Origin: Sphingomonas anseongensis
GTDB taxonomy: Bacteria; Pseudomonadota; Alphaproteobacteria; Sphingomonadales; Sphingomonadaceae
NCBI RefSeq assembly: GCF_023516495.1
Contig: NZ_JAMGBC010000001.1
Location: 1,946,501 to 2,010,500 of the forward strand
Reading direction: 5' to 3'
DNA length: 64,000 nucleotides
Made by a program: the position numbers and the translations under genes. Every line of letters starts with the position of its first letter. Within the stretch, counting starts at the first letter, position 1. The notes below the pieces were generated by a model, which worked only from the letters and a program-made list of their open reading frames with translations, made no database searches and was not told the DNA's origin. Below, in pieces: positions 50,812-60,487 of the stretch.

Positions 50812-50903
50812 CGCCTTACATTGGTCGGCGAGCGTCGTGGCGGCAAGGGCGGGTTGACGGCCTTGAGCCGCTTGGCCATAGCCGCGCCTCTCTCCGGAAC
50901 AGT

Positions 50904-50978
<75 letters not shown>

Positions 50979-51003
50979 TTTCCGCCTGCAGGGCATCCGG
51001 GGG

Positions 51004-52368
51004 ATGCCCGAAGCCGGAAATTATCCCGACGTGACCGACGCTCCCTCCTTCGACATCGAAGCGGCCGACGCCGGCACCGGCGTGACCATCGCCGTCCGCG
51101 CCTTCGGCCAGACCCGAATTTACGCCCTCCAGGGGACCGACCAGGCGGACTTCGCCGGCTTTTACGCCGAGCTTGCCCGCGATTTCGGAACCCGGCCGCT
51201 CGTCAAGACTCCGAAGCTTCCGCCCGACGCTCCGGAGCCGCCCTGGCAACCGCTGCTGACGGAGAATATCTCCGAGCAAATCCTCGCCGGCTATGGCGAT
51301 CCCGCGGCTCTGAAAACCGACGACGGCTATGTCCTCGTCGCGACGTCAAACGACGCTCCGGACGCGTTCCCGATCCTGCGGTCGAACGACCTGGCCAGCT
51401 GGACCCACGAAGGCTTCGTCTTCCCGCAAGGGCAAACGCCCGAGTGGACCGCGGCGGGGCTCAAGGTTGGCGATTTCTGGGCGCCGGAGATGACGAGGGT
51501 CGGGGATGAATATTGGCTGGTCTACACCGCCCGCGACAAGGCGCATCTGCTCGGGATCGGCCTAGCCAAGGCGAAGTATCCCGCTGGGCCGTGGACCGAC
51601 CTTGGACGGCCGCTCCTCACCGGCGGGAATATCGACGGGCACATCTTCGTTGAGGGCGACGACCGCTACCTGTTCTGGAAGGAAGACCGCAACGGCATAT
51701 GGCCGCGCAAGCTGGCGGCTTTCCTGCGCGATCGTCCCGAGCTCATCAACGACATCTACGATACGGAAATGGACCGCCTGACTGCGCGCTTCGCCGCTGC
51801 GGTGGTCGCCTGGGCCGGGACCCGCCGCTCGATCGAGCGCTTCTTCCTGATGCAGCCCTTCATCGCGGCCTCGGTCGAAGCCTGGCCGAAGCTTCGCGCC
51901 TGCCTCCAACGCTGCGGAGGCGCCGAGGAGATACTCGCCGCGACGCAGACTCCGATCCTCGCCCAGCGGCTCAGGCACGACGGCTCGTCCTTCGTCGGAA
52001 GCCCGGTGACCATCATCGCCAATGACCTGGATTGGGAAGGCCACCTGGTCGAGGGGCCGTTCGTCTGGAAACAGGATCGCCGCTACTTCCTTTTCTACGC
52101 CGCCAACGACTTCACCGACCCGGCCTATGGAATCGGCGTCGCGGTCGCCGACGACCCGCTCGGTCCCTATCGCAAGCACCAGAAGGCGCTCCTGAGTTCG
52201 TCGCGCAACTGGACCGCGCCGGGCCATCCCTCGATCGCCGAGGGTCCGGACGGCACTCCGCACATTTTCTTCCACGCCTTCTTCCCGGGCACGGGCGGCT
52301 ACAACGTGTTCCGGGCACTCCTGACAGCGCGCCTCAGGTTCGACGGCGACCAGGTGTCGATTTTCTGA
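51004..52368 (+). CDS. GH43-like five-bladed propeller glycosidase with helical insertion
   Basis: The 454-residue protein shows the GH43/GH117-type propeller: catalytic base D99 (GYGDPAAL), a structural/pKa Asp D211 (NIDGHIF) and acid E350 (LVEGPFVW), with DFWAPEM and YWLVYTARD typical of the blades. Two oddities: an N-terminal ~80-residue beta-rich extension, and a ~90-residue helical insert (about 240-330, ELINDIYDTEMDRLTARFAA) between blades. No signal peptide is seen. The ATG sits 25 bases after tRNA-Thr with no good ribosome site; GTG 51031 is an alternative. Confidence 0.75.
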   Translation: MPEAGNYPDVTDAPSFDIEAADAGTGVTIAVRAFGQTRIYALQGTDQADFAGFYAELARDFGTRPLVKTPKLPPDAPEPPWQPLLTENISEQILAGYGDPAALKTDDGYVLVATSNDAPDAFPILRSNDLASWTHEGFVFPQGQTPEWTAAGLKVGDFWAPEMTRVGDEYWLVYTARDKAHLLGIGLAKAKYPAGPWTDLGRPLLTGGNIDGHIFVEGDDRYLFWKEDRNGIWPRKLAAFLRDRPELINDIYDTEMDRLTARFAAAVVAWAGTRRSIERFFLMQPFIAASVEAWPKLRACLQRCGGAEEILAATQTPILAQRLRHDGSSFVGSPVTIIANDLDWEGHLVEGPFVWKQDRRYFLFYAANDFTDPAYGIGVAVADDPLGPYRKHQKALLSSSRNWTAPGHPSIAEGPDGTPHIFFHAFFPGTGGYNVFRALLTARLRFDGDQVSIF

Positions 52369-52405
52369 CCTTGCCATTGCTCCGGCCTTGGGCTTGAGCG
52401 CCGCA

Positions 52406-53407
52406 ATGCGCTTCTTCTCCGACAATGCGGCCGCTGCTCACCCCGAGGTGATGGAAGCGATCCTGCAGTCGAACCGGCTCGACACCGCCTATGACGGCGA
52501 CGAGTGGAGCGCTCGCCTCGACAGCGCTTTCTCGGAGCTTTTCGAGCGGGAGGTGCGCGCGTTGTGGGTTAGCACGGGCACCGCGGCCAATTGCCTTGCG
52601 CTCGCCGCGCTCTGCCCGCCCTATCGCGGAATCCTCTGCCACAGGGATGCGCACATCGAGGTCGATGAAGCCGGAGCTCCCGGCTTTTTCACCGGCGGGG
52701 CCAAGCTGATGCTTCTCGACGGCCCGGGAGCGAAAGTGACGCCAGAGATTGTCGACGAGGGCGTGCGCAGCGTTCGCAAGGACGTACACCAGGTGCAGCC
52801 GGCGGCGATCTCCATCACGAACGCGACCGAATATGGTCTCGTCTATCGCGCGTCCGAGGTCGCGGCGCTCGGCGATCTGGCGCGCACCCATGGTCTGGCA
52901 ATGCACATGGATGGCGCCCGCTTCGCCAATGCGATCGCCAGCACCGGCGACAGCCCCGCCGACATGACCTGGCGCGCAGGTGTCGATGCGCTGTCCTTCG
53001 GGTTCGTGAAGAATGGCGGGCTCAATGCCGAGGCGTTGATCCTCTTCAAGACCGAGCTTGCAGACGAGGTTGCCGTCCGCCGCAAACGGGCGGGACACCT
53101 GTCGTCCAAGGGCCGGATGCTCGCGGCGCAGATCCTGGCCCTGATCGAAGGCGACCTATGGCTTGCCAATGCCCGCGCCTCCAATGCAGCGGCGCAGGCG
53201 CTCGCTTCCGCGGCCCCCGGCCGGCTGGTCTATCCAGTGGAGGCGAATGAGATTTTCCTCCGGGCTAGCCCCGACGAAGCGCTGGCGCTTCGAGCCAAGG
53301 GCTTCGACTTCTACGACTGGGGACCGGGCGAAATCCGCTTCGTCACCAGTTGGGACCAGGACGGCGACGATGTCGCCAAGCTCGCGGAAGCGATCCGCGC
53401 GCTGTGA
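52406..53407 (+). CDS. Low-specificity L-threonine aldolase-like PLP enzyme
   Basis: The 333-residue fold-type I enzyme matches the threonine aldolase/beta-eliminating lyase group: FFSDNAAAAHPEVMEAIL at the start, VSTGTAANCLALAALCPPYR for phosphate binding, MHMDGARFANAIAS with the cofactor Asp, and SFGFVKNGGLNAEALILFK with the PLP lysine. The usual lysine context is S-x-S-K-G; VKNGG marks the variant seen in many alphaproteobacterial homologs. The reaction is likely threonine to glycine plus acetaldehyde. Its stop overlaps the exporter GTG start by 4 nt. Confidence 0.88.
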   Translation: MRFFSDNAAAAHPEVMEAILQSNRLDTAYDGDEWSARLDSAFSELFEREVRALWVSTGTAANCLALAALCPPYRGILCHRDAHIEVDEAGAPGFFTGGAKLMLLDGPGAKVTPEIVDEGVRSVRKDVHQVQPAAISITNATEYGLVYRASEVAALGDLARTHGLAMHMDGARFANAIASTGDSPADMTWRAGVDALSFGFVKNGGLNAEALILFKTELADEVAVRRKRAGHLSSKGRMLAAQILALIEGDLWLANARASNAAAQALASAAPGRLVYPVEANEIFLRASPDEALALRAKGFDFYDWGPGEIRFVTSWDQDGDDVAKLAEAIRAL

Positions 53408-54333
53408 CCGAGCGGCGGACCTCGACCTTCCTCGAGATCGTCCTCCCATTCATCATCTTCACCAGCGTCTGGGGCTCCACCTGGATCGTCATCCGCGACC
53501 AGCTCGGCACGGTCCCGGCGCAATGGTCGGTGAGCTACCGCTTCGTCATCGCCGCAATCGCGATGGCCATGCTTGCGCGGTTCAAGGGCAGGCCGCTGAT
53601 GCTCGACCGGCAGGGGATGCAGGCGGCCTTGTTCATCGGGATCGCCCAATTCTGCATCAACTTCAACGCCGTGTACCTGGCGGAACGGCATATCACCTCG
53701 GGCGTGGTGGCCACGATCTTCGCTCTGCTGCTGATCCCCAACAGCCTGCTCGGCTGGATCTTCCTCGGCCAGCGGCCGGGGCGCCGCTTCGCAATCGGTT
53801 CGGCCCTTGCGATCGCCGGCATCGTGCTCCTGTGCCTCCATGAGCTCCGCGCCAATCCCGCTCCCACGGCACAGGTGCTGACCGGAATCGGCTTCACCCT
53901 GCTGGGCCTCACCTCGGCTTCCGCGGCCAACGTCTACCAGGCGCGCGAACATGTCCGCAGGCACCACCTGGCTAGCCTGCTCGCATGGTCGATGGCGATT
54001 GGAGCGGTGATCGACATCGCGGTTGCGTGGTTCGTCTCCGGTCCGCCCGTATTCACCAGCCGCCCGGGCTATTGGGCGGGAATGCTTTACCTTGCGCTGG
54101 CCGCCTCTGCGCTCGGATTCAGCCTCTACTTTCCGGTGGTGCGCAAGATCGGGCCCGGCAAGGCGGCCTATTCCAGCGTGCTGGTCCCGGTAATCGCGAT
54201 GGCGATCTCGACCGTCGTCGAATCCTACCGCTGGAACGCGATCGCAATGCTCGGCGCCGGTTTAACGCTCGCCGGAATGCTGGTGGCGATGAGCAGAGGC
54301 CGCTTGGTTGTGCAGTCGCCCGACGCAGCTTAA
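53404..54333 (+). CDS. EamA/DMT-family transporter
   Basis: The 309-residue protein has ten predicted membrane helices in two EamA repeats; FTSVWGSTWIVIRDQLGTVP is the classic first-helix motif, followed by FNAVYLAERHITSGVVATIF and SSVLVPVIAMAISTVVE in the second half. DMT exporters move amino acids or metabolites out of the cell. The GTG start (GTGA overlap) couples it to the threonine aldolase gene, which may suggest an amino acid substrate. pepN follows after 9 bases. Confidence 0.9.
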   Translation: MTERRTSTFLEIVLPFIIFTSVWGSTWIVIRDQLGTVPAQWSVSYRFVIAAIAMAMLARFKGRPLMLDRQGMQAALFIGIAQFCINFNAVYLAERHITSGVVATIFALLLIPNSLLGWIFLGQRPGRRFAIGSALAIAGIVLLCLHELRANPAPTAQVLTGIGFTLLGLTSASAANVYQAREHVRRHHLASLLAWSMAIGAVIDIAVAWFVSGPPVFTSRPGYWAGMLYLALAASALGFSLYFPVVRKIGPGKAAYSSVLVPVIAMAISTVVESYRWNAIAMLGAGLTLAGMLVAMSRGRLVVQSPDAA

Positions 54334-54342
54334 GCCGCCTCA

Positions 54343-56949
54343 ATGGACGTCAGAGTGAACGCGGAAGCCCCGCAAAGCCCACAACATGTCGAAATCCGAC
54401 GTGAGGACTACCGTCCCTATCCGTGGAAGGTGCCGAACACCCGGCTGAAGTTCACCCTCGGCCTAGGAAAGACGCGGGTGCAGGCCATCCTCGACGTCGA
54501 GCCGAACGCCGCCGCTGAAAGCAGCGACGTCCTTTGCCTCAACGGCGACGAGCTCACGCCGCTGGGAGTCTGGGTGGACGGCTCGCCACTCGACAGCTGG
54601 TTGATGGACGGGGACGACCTCCTCATCCCGCTGACACCCGGCAAGCACGAGGTCGGGATCGACACCGAATTCAGCCCGGCCGCGAACACGAAGCTGATGG
54701 GCCTTTACGCATCCAACGGGATGCTTTGCACCCAGTGCGAGGCGGAAGGATTCCGCAGGATCACCTTCTTCCCTGACCGGCCCGACGTGCTCAGCCGCTA
54801 CCGGGTCCGGATGGAAGCGGACAAGGCGAAGTTTCCGATCCTGCTGACCAACGGAAATCCGATTGAATCCGGCGAAGGCGCAGACGGCATCCACTGGGCC
54901 GAGTGGGAGGATCCGTTCCCTAAGCCCTGCTACCTGTTTGCCCTCGTCGCCGGGGACCTGAAGGCCAACCGCGACAGCTTCACCACCATGTCCGGCCGCA
55001 AGGTCGAGCTGGGGATCTGGGTTCGCGAAGCCGACCTTCCAAAGACCAGCCACGCGATGGAGAGCCTGAAGCGGGCGATGCGGTGGGACGAAGAAGTCTA
55101 CGGCCGCGAATACGACCTCGACCTGTTCAACATCGTCGCAGTCTCCGACTTCAACATGGGCGCAATGGAGAACAAGGGGCTGAACATCTTCAACTCGGCC
55201 TACATTCTCGCCGATCCCGATACCGCGACCGACGGCGATTTCGACAATATCGCCAGGGTCGTCGCGCACGAATATTTCCACAACTGGTCGGGCGACCGAG
55301 TGACCTGCCGCGACTGGTTCCAGCTGAGCCTGAAGGAAGGCTTCACGGTCTTCCGCGACCAGAGCTTCGGCGCAGACATCGGAAGCCCGGCGGTCAAGCG
55401 CATCGATGACGTCCGCACGCTTCGGATGATCCAGTTCCAGGAAGATTCGGGACCGCTCGCGCACCCCGTCCGGCCGGACAGCTATATCGAGATTTCTAAC
55501 TTCTACACCGCGACGATCTACAACAAGGGCGCCGAGCTGATCCGGATGATGAAGACGGTCCTAGGAGAGAAGAAATTCCGCGCCGGGACCGACCTCTATT
55601 TCGAGCGGCACGATGGCGAGGCCGCGACCTGCGACGATTTCGTCAAGGCGCTCGAGGATGCGAGCGGGGTCGACCTCACGCATTTGAAGCTCTGGTATTC
55701 GCAGGCGGGGACCCCGCACGTCACCGCGCGGCTCGAGCAGACGGGCGGCAAGGCCGTTCTTCATCTCCGCCAGTCGGTCGCTGCGACTCCCGGCCAACCG
55801 GTGAAGAAGCCGATGGCGATACCGCTCAAGACGGCGTTGATCGGCGAGGAGAGCGGCGCCGAGATCGCGTCCGAGCGGCTGATCCTACTCGAAGAGTCCG
55901 AGGCGACGGTCGAGTTCGATAACATCAGCGAGCCGGCCCTGCTGTCGATCAACCGCGGCTTTTCCGCACCTATCGTCCTCGACGTAGATCGGAAGCCCGA
56001 CGACCTCGAGAAGCTGGCCGCAAGCGATACCGACCCGTTCGCCCGCTACGAGGCGATGCAGGAGCTGATGCTTCGCTGGCTGATCTCCACGGCGAAGGGC
56101 GAGACGGTCGATCCTCAGCCGGTAATCCGCGCCGTCGGCGACACGCTTCGTTCAAACCAGCTCGACAGCGCGTTCAAGGCTGAAGTCATCCTGCCGCCCA
56201 GCGAAAGCATGGTCGGCGACCGGATGGATGTCATCGACCCTGCAGCGATTCATGCGGCGCGCGAGCAGCTTCGCTCGGTGATCGGCCGGGACCTTTCAAG
56301 CGAGCTCGCCAACGCGCAGCGCGGCGGTGGCCAGCCGGGGCACGACGTGAGCGCGGAAGCGAAGGGCGCGCGCCGCCTTCGGACCGTAGCGCTCGGCCTT
56401 CTCGCTGCCGGCGATCCGGCAAATGGCGCGAAGCTCGCGAAGGCTCAGTTCGGCGCCGCGGATAATATGACCGACCGTCAGGGCGCGATGATGGTGCTTG
56501 CGTCGCTCGAAGCTCCGCAGCGGAAGGAGGCGCTGGACGCCTTCTACGCCCGTTACGAGGACGATCCGCTCGTGATCGACAAATGGTTCGGGGTGCAGGC
56601 GGCGGCGCAGCGCCCGGACACGGTCGACCAGGTGGTGGCTCTCGCGGAGCATCCGAAGTTCAATCCTGCCAACCCGAACCGGCTTCGTTCGATCGCGATC
56701 AGCTTCGGCATGAACCAGTGGGCATTCCACGACGAATCCGGCCGCGGCTACCGCTTCCTCGCGGACCTGATCCTGAAGGCCGACAAGCTGAACCCGCAGG
56801 TTGCGGCTCGGCTGGTTCCGCCGTTCGGCAGATGGCAGAGATTCGAGCCGAAGCGCGCGGCGCTCATGCGCACCGAACTGGAGCGGATTTTGTCGACGCC
56901 GGGCTTGTCGAAAGATCTTTACGAGCAGGTCAGCAAGTCGCTCGTTTGA
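54343..56949 (+). CDS. pepN: Aminopeptidase N (M1)
   Basis: The 868-residue zinc peptidase has the substrate-binding GAMEN at 273-277 and the zinc motif H309-E310-YF-H313 with E332 eighteen residues later, plus the bacterial PepN pattern throughout (for example the DYRPYPWKVPNTRLKFTLG entry strand and a C-terminal helical superhelix). It trims N-terminal residues from peptides in the cytosol and is the main broad aminopeptidase. It follows the EamA gene by 9 bases. Its stop lies next to that of the convergent lipoprotein gene. Confidence 0.97.
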   Translation: MDVRVNAEAPQSPQHVEIRREDYRPYPWKVPNTRLKFTLGLGKTRVQAILDVEPNAAAESSDVLCLNGDELTPLGVWVDGSPLDSWLMDGDDLLIPLTPGKHEVGIDTEFSPAANTKLMGLYASNGMLCTQCEAEGFRRITFFPDRPDVLSRYRVRMEADKAKFPILLTNGNPIESGEGADGIHWAEWEDPFPKPCYLFALVAGDLKANRDSFTTMSGRKVELGIWVREADLPKTSHAMESLKRAMRWDEEVYGREYDLDLFNIVAVSDFNMGAMENKGLNIFNSAYILADPDTATDGDFDNIARVVAHEYFHNWSGDRVTCRDWFQLSLKEGFTVFRDQSFGADIGSPAVKRIDDVRTLRMIQFQEDSGPLAHPVRPDSYIEISNFYTATIYNKGAELIRMMKTVLGEKKFRAGTDLYFERHDGEAATCDDFVKALEDASGVDLTHLKLWYSQAGTPHVTARLEQTGGKAVLHLRQSVAATPGQPVKKPMAIPLKTALIGEESGAEIASERLILLEESEATVEFDNISEPALLSINRGFSAPIVLDVDRKPDDLEKLAASDTDPFARYEAMQELMLRWLISTAKGETVDPQPVIRAVGDTLRSNQLDSAFKAEVILPPSESMVGDRMDVIDPAAIHAAREQLRSVIGRDLSSELANAQRGGGQPGHDVSAEAKGARRLRTVALGLLAAGDPANGAKLAKAQFGAADNMTDRQGAMMVLASLEAPQRKEALDAFYARYEDDPLVIDKWFGVQAAAQRPDTVDQVVALAEHPKFNPANPNRLRSIAISFGMNQWAFHDESGRGYRFLADLILKADKLNPQVAARLVPPFGRWQRFEPKRAALMRTELERILSTPGLSKDLYEQVSKSLV

Positions 56950-56950
56950 G

Positions 56951-57541
56951 TTAGCCGCCGATCCATTGCGCCACCTGAGTGGCGACCTGGTTGGCTGCCT
57001 GATTCAATGCGGGAGCAACCGTCGTCGAGGTTCCATCCGCCGGGAGCGATGCCTCGAAGCGGCGGGTTTCGACGTGGGTGCCGCCTTGGGTTGCAAGCGC
57101 GGCATCATATCGCACGACGACCGTGCCTTGCTGCGCGTCATATCCGAAGCGATTGAGCTGTCCGCTGACCACGAGGCCCGGATCGAGCGCCGATTGGCTG
57201 GGGTCGAGCACCACGCGATTTGTAGTACGTCGAACCGTTTCCTCGACGAGCCCCTGGAACAGCTTGTCCGGCGTATCGACCCACTGGAAATTGGGGACAT
57301 ATTGAATGACCGTCGGGCTTACCTGCACCGGCACTCTCACGGTCCTCAGTTCCTTGGCGATGACTGGCGTTCGGATCGTCACCGTCTGCCCCACCGCCGC
57401 CGACCGCGCAGGAGCAGCCGGAGCCGCTTCAGGCGTTAGCGTGAACAGGTAAGGCGGCGCCTTGCCTCCGCCCATGAGGGCGCAACCTGCAAGGCACGCT
57501 GCCAATGTCACTGCGGTGGCCGAACGCATCAACGCTCTCAT
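56951..57541 (-). CDS. ABC-type transport auxiliary lipoprotein (MlaEFD-linked, PqiC-like)
   Basis: The 196-residue protein has a lipoprotein signal with lipobox LAGC (Cys20) and matches the ABC_trans_aux family: VTIRTPVIAKELRTVRVPVQ, the mid-section FQWVDTPDKLFQGLVEETVR and VVVRYDAALATQGGTHVETR. These lipoproteins partner MCE transporters in the outer membrane. The ATG overlaps the MCE gene stop by 4 nt, so it is the last gene of the Mla-type operon. Confidence 0.9.
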   Translation of the reverse strand: MRALMRSATAVTLAACLAGCALMGGGKAPPYLFTLTPEAAPAAPARSAAVGQTVTIRTPVIAKELRTVRVPVQVSPTVIQYVPNFQWVDTPDKLFQGLVEETVRRTTNRVVLDPSQSALDPGLVVSGQLNRFGYDAQQGTVVVRYDAALATQGGTHVETRRFEASLPADGTSTTVAPALNQAANQVATQVAQWIGG

Positions 57542-58491
57542 TGCTTCTTCCCCGGTTTGTAGTCGGGCAGCTTCTCAGGCCCGAGAGCGCCGCCGATTCC
57601 GCCTTGCTCGACCCGCGACGAGACCCCTTCGAGCGACTGCGTCAGCTCGCGAAGGTCGCGGACCAGGTGATTGAGCTCGGGCAGCGTCGACTTGCTGAAG
57701 TTCTGAACTCCGGGCCGGGCGTCGCTGAGCATCGCATCGAGATTGTCGGCGGCCGACTGAACCGAAGCTATCGCCTTGTTCAGGTTCTCCACCGCGGGGC
57801 GGCCCTGGTCGGTGACAAGCGCGTTGGTGTTCCGCGCAAGCGCTCCGACCTGTTCGGCCGCAATGCCGGCGTTGTGGACCGCCACCCGAGTGTCGCGGAG
57901 CGTGTCTGCGAGATCGGGAGCGCGGTCTGCAAGCACCTTGGTGGTGCGATCGACATTCTCGAGGATGTCGGAGATCGCGTTCTGGTTCTTGTCGGACAGT
58001 AGCTCGGTCAGACGTTCGGTGAGCCTCTGGATGCGTTCCATCAGCTCCGGAGCGCTGTTGAGCAACGCGCCAAGGCCGCTGGTGCTCGACGGAATGACGG
58101 GGCAGCCTTGCGGACCTGTCTGCTGGATCGGGGGCGCGCCCCGCGATGCGCCGGTCAGCTGGATTTCGCTAACGCCGGTAAAGCCGACGCCGTGGATTTC
58201 CGCGGTCGTGCCTTGGACGACCGGAGTTTCGCGCTCGACGTCGATGCGGACCCAGATGAACTCGGGCCGGTCGGGGAGTAGCGAGATCTTGCTGATCTGG
58301 CCGACGGGAACACCGTTGAAGGTGACGTTGGAGCCCTTGTTCAGCCCGCCTACGCCTTGAGTGAAGTAGATGTCGAAGCATCGGGTTTCCCGGTTCGACA
58401 GGCCGGCAAGCCAGACCGTGAAGATCAGCAAGCCGACGAGCATCGCCAGCGTGACTGCGCCTACCAAGATGTAGTTCGACCGCGTTTCCAT
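57538..58491 (-). CDS. MlaD-family MCE protein
   Basis: The 317-residue protein has an N-terminal membrane helix (residues 9-29, ILVGAVTLAMLVGLLIFTVW), an MCE domain (about 37-125, with DIYFTQGVGGLNKGSNVTFN and GVPVGQISKISLLPDRPEF) and a long helical tail with coiled-coil character. MCE hexamers form the channel that lipids cross between membranes. Its start shares one base with the ATPase stop (TGATG-like). It belongs to the transporter whose permease and ATPase precede it. Confidence 0.93.
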   Translation of the reverse strand: METRSNYILVGAVTLAMLVGLLIFTVWLAGLSNRETRCFDIYFTQGVGGLNKGSNVTFNGVPVGQISKISLLPDRPEFIWVRIDVERETPVVQGTTAEIHGVGFTGVSEIQLTGASRGAPPIQQTGPQGCPVIPSSTSGLGALLNSAPELMERIQRLTERLTELLSDKNQNAISDILENVDRTTKVLADRAPDLADTLRDTRVAVHNAGIAAEQVGALARNTNALVTDQGRPAVENLNKAIASVQSAADNLDAMLSDARPGVQNFSKSTLPELNHLVRDLRELTQSLEGVSSRVEQGGIGGALGPEKLPDYKPGKKQ

Positions 58492-59291
58492 CAGGCGTCG
58501 ACCTTTTCCTCAGCCGTGTCCGCCGCGGCACGTCCACGCGGCCCGTTGAAATATTCCTGGATCCAGGGGTGGTCCAAAGCCAATAATTCCGGGATCGTTC
58601 CGACCGCTATCACTTTCTTGTCAGCAAGCACCGCGACACGGTCGCAGATGGCGTACAATGTGTCGAGGTCGTGGGTGATCAAGAAGACGGTGAGGTCCAG
58701 CTTCTTCTGGAGCGAAAGGATGAGCTCGTCAAACGACGCAGCCGCGATCGGATCGAGGCCGGCGGTCGGCTCGTCGAGGAACAGGAGCTCGGGGTCGAGC
58801 GCGAGCGCCCGCGCGAGGCCGGCGCGCTTCACCATGCCTCCGGACAGTTCCGAAGGGAACTTCGGGCCGGCATCTTGGGGAAGGGCGCTCATCGCGATCT
58901 TGTAGGACGCGATCTCGTCCATCAGTTGCTTGTCGATGTAGGGGAAATATTCCCGGATCGGCACCTCGACATTCTCCGCGACCGTCAGCGTCGAGAAGAG
59001 GGCACCGTTCTGGAAGAGAATTCCCCAGCGCCGGCGAATGTTCTTCGCTTCGTCCTCGTCGCGGTCGATCATGCTCTCGCCAAGGACCTCGACCTCGCCC
59101 TCGTCGGGCCTCTGGAGGCCGATGATCGAGCGCATTAGGACCGACTTGCCGGTTCCCGACCCACCGACGACGCCGAGAATCTCGCCGCGGCAGACGGTCA
59201 GGTCCAGATTCTCGTGGACGACCTGCTCGCCAAAGCTGTTGCGAAGCCCCTGGACGGTGATGACCGGCGAGCAGTCTTTCGGGTTCGTCAT
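58491..59291 (-). CDS. MlaF-type ABC transporter ATP-binding protein
   Basis: The 266-residue ATPase has Walker A GGSGTGKS, the signature LSGGMVKRAGLARALALDPE, Walker B LLFLDEPTAGLDP and the H-loop FLITHDLDT. The M in the signature (SGGMVKR) is typical of MlaF/Mkl-type ATPases that serve MCE systems. The ATG shares a base with the permease stop (TGATG). It supplies energy for lipid movement by the MlaE-like permease. Confidence 0.95.
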   Translation of the reverse strand: MTNPKDCSPVITVQGLRNSFGEQVVHENLDLTVCRGEILGVVGGSGTGKSVLMRSIIGLQRPDEGEVEVLGESMIDRDEDEAKNIRRRWGILFQNGALFSTLTVAENVEVPIREYFPYIDKQLMDEIASYKIAMSALPQDAGPKFPSELSGGMVKRAGLARALALDPELLFLDEPTAGLDPIAAASFDELILSLQKKLDLTVFLITHDLDTLYAICDRVAVLADKKVIAVGTIPELLALDHPWIQEYFNGPRGRAAADTAEEKVDA

Positions 59292-60433
59292 CACCGCCAC
59301 CCGATCGAGCTGAAGAAGACGGCGAAGACGGAATCGAGCACGATCACTAGAAAGATCGACTGGACAACGGCGGTCGTCGTCCGCTGCCCGACTTCCTCCG
59401 AATTGCCCTCCACGAGCATGCCCTGGAAGCATCCGGCAAGAGCGATGATGAACCCGAAAACCGGCGCCTTGATGAGGCCGATCCAAAGGTCGGTGATCGG
59501 GATCACCTCCTGCAGCCGCTGGATGTAGGTGAGCGGAGGTATCGACAGGACCAGCCAGACGAAGATCCCGCCGCCGATCAGCGACATCAGCATCGCCCAG
59601 AAGGCAAGCAAGGGCATCATGATCACCGTCGCGATCAGGCGCGGAATGACCAGCGCCTCGACCGGCGAGACTCCGATCGTCCGCATCGCGTCGATCTCCT
59701 CGGTGATCTTCATCGTGCCGATCTGCGCGGCGAATGCGGAGCCGGAGCGGCCCGCGACCATGATCGCCGTCATCAAGGTGCCGAGCTCGCGGACGGTGAT
59801 CCGGCCGATCAGGTTGATCGTGTAGATTTCGGCTCCGAACTGCTGGAGCTGGACCGCGCCCTGCTGGGCGACGACGATCCCGATCAGGAAGCTCATCAGC
59901 CCGATGATTCCGAGAGCACGCACTCCGACGACGTCGAAGCGCTGGACGACGGCGTTGACCCGGAAACGCTTGGGCCGCTTGATCAGGTTGGCGAAGCCGA
60001 TCAGCGTCGCCCCGAAGAAGCCGAGAAGGCCGACGAGGGTGACGCCCGCCTCCGCGACCCATTCGCCAAGCTCGCGAACCACGCGGATGAATCCACCCCG
60101 CTCTTCCGGGTGGACCTTAACGGGGTGGTCGGCATCGGCGACCTGCTCGAGCAGGCTCGTGACCTGTTCGCTCGCTCCCGTCACCTTGGCGTTGCGGTCG
60201 CGGACAGTGCGATAGACCAGCCAGGCGCCGACAGTGTCCATGTTCCTGACATTGCTGAGGTCTATGGTCAGCGGGTCGGGATGGTCGGCAATCTCGCGTG
60301 CCGTGGTCGCAGCGCGCGAGATCGTGATCGACCCCGCCATGCGGTAAGTCGCCCCGTCTCCTTCAGCCCCCTCTGGCGGATCACCGTCCATCTGCGCGGA
60401 AGAGTGCGCGAAATCTTGTGATCCAGCAAGCAT
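59291..60433 (-). CDS. MlaE-type ABC permease with N-terminal STAS domain
   Basis: Residues ~25-110 resemble a STAS domain (LTIDLSNVRNMDTVGAWLVY), and residues ~120-380 are the MlaE permease with VVAQQGAVQLQQFGAE, AGRSGSAFAAQIGTMKITEE and IDAMRTIGVSPVEALVIPR. In E. coli the STAS protein MlaB is separate; here it is fused to the permease, as in several alphaproteobacteria. The 380-residue length agrees with this fusion. It is the first gene of the four-gene operon and is divergent from the phospholipid-type cassette across 54 bases. Confidence 0.93.
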   Translation of the reverse strand: MLAGSQDFAHSSAQMDGDPPEGAEGDGATYRMAGSITISRAATTAREIADHPDPLTIDLSNVRNMDTVGAWLVYRTVRDRNAKVTGASEQVTSLLEQVADADHPVKVHPEERGGFIRVVRELGEWVAEAGVTLVGLLGFFGATLIGFANLIKRPKRFRVNAVVQRFDVVGVRALGIIGLMSFLIGIVVAQQGAVQLQQFGAEIYTINLIGRITVRELGTLMTAIMVAGRSGSAFAAQIGTMKITEEIDAMRTIGVSPVEALVIPRLIATVIMMPLLAFWAMLMSLIGGGIFVWLVLSIPPLTYIQRLQEVIPITDLWIGLIKAPVFGFIIALAGCFQGMLVEGNSEEVGQRTTTAVVQSIFLVIVLDSVFAVFFSSIGWR

Positions 60434-60487
60434 GTCGAGGCCCAGCCACTTTCATGCTTGCCGATGCGCCCCTAAAGAAACTGCCGA

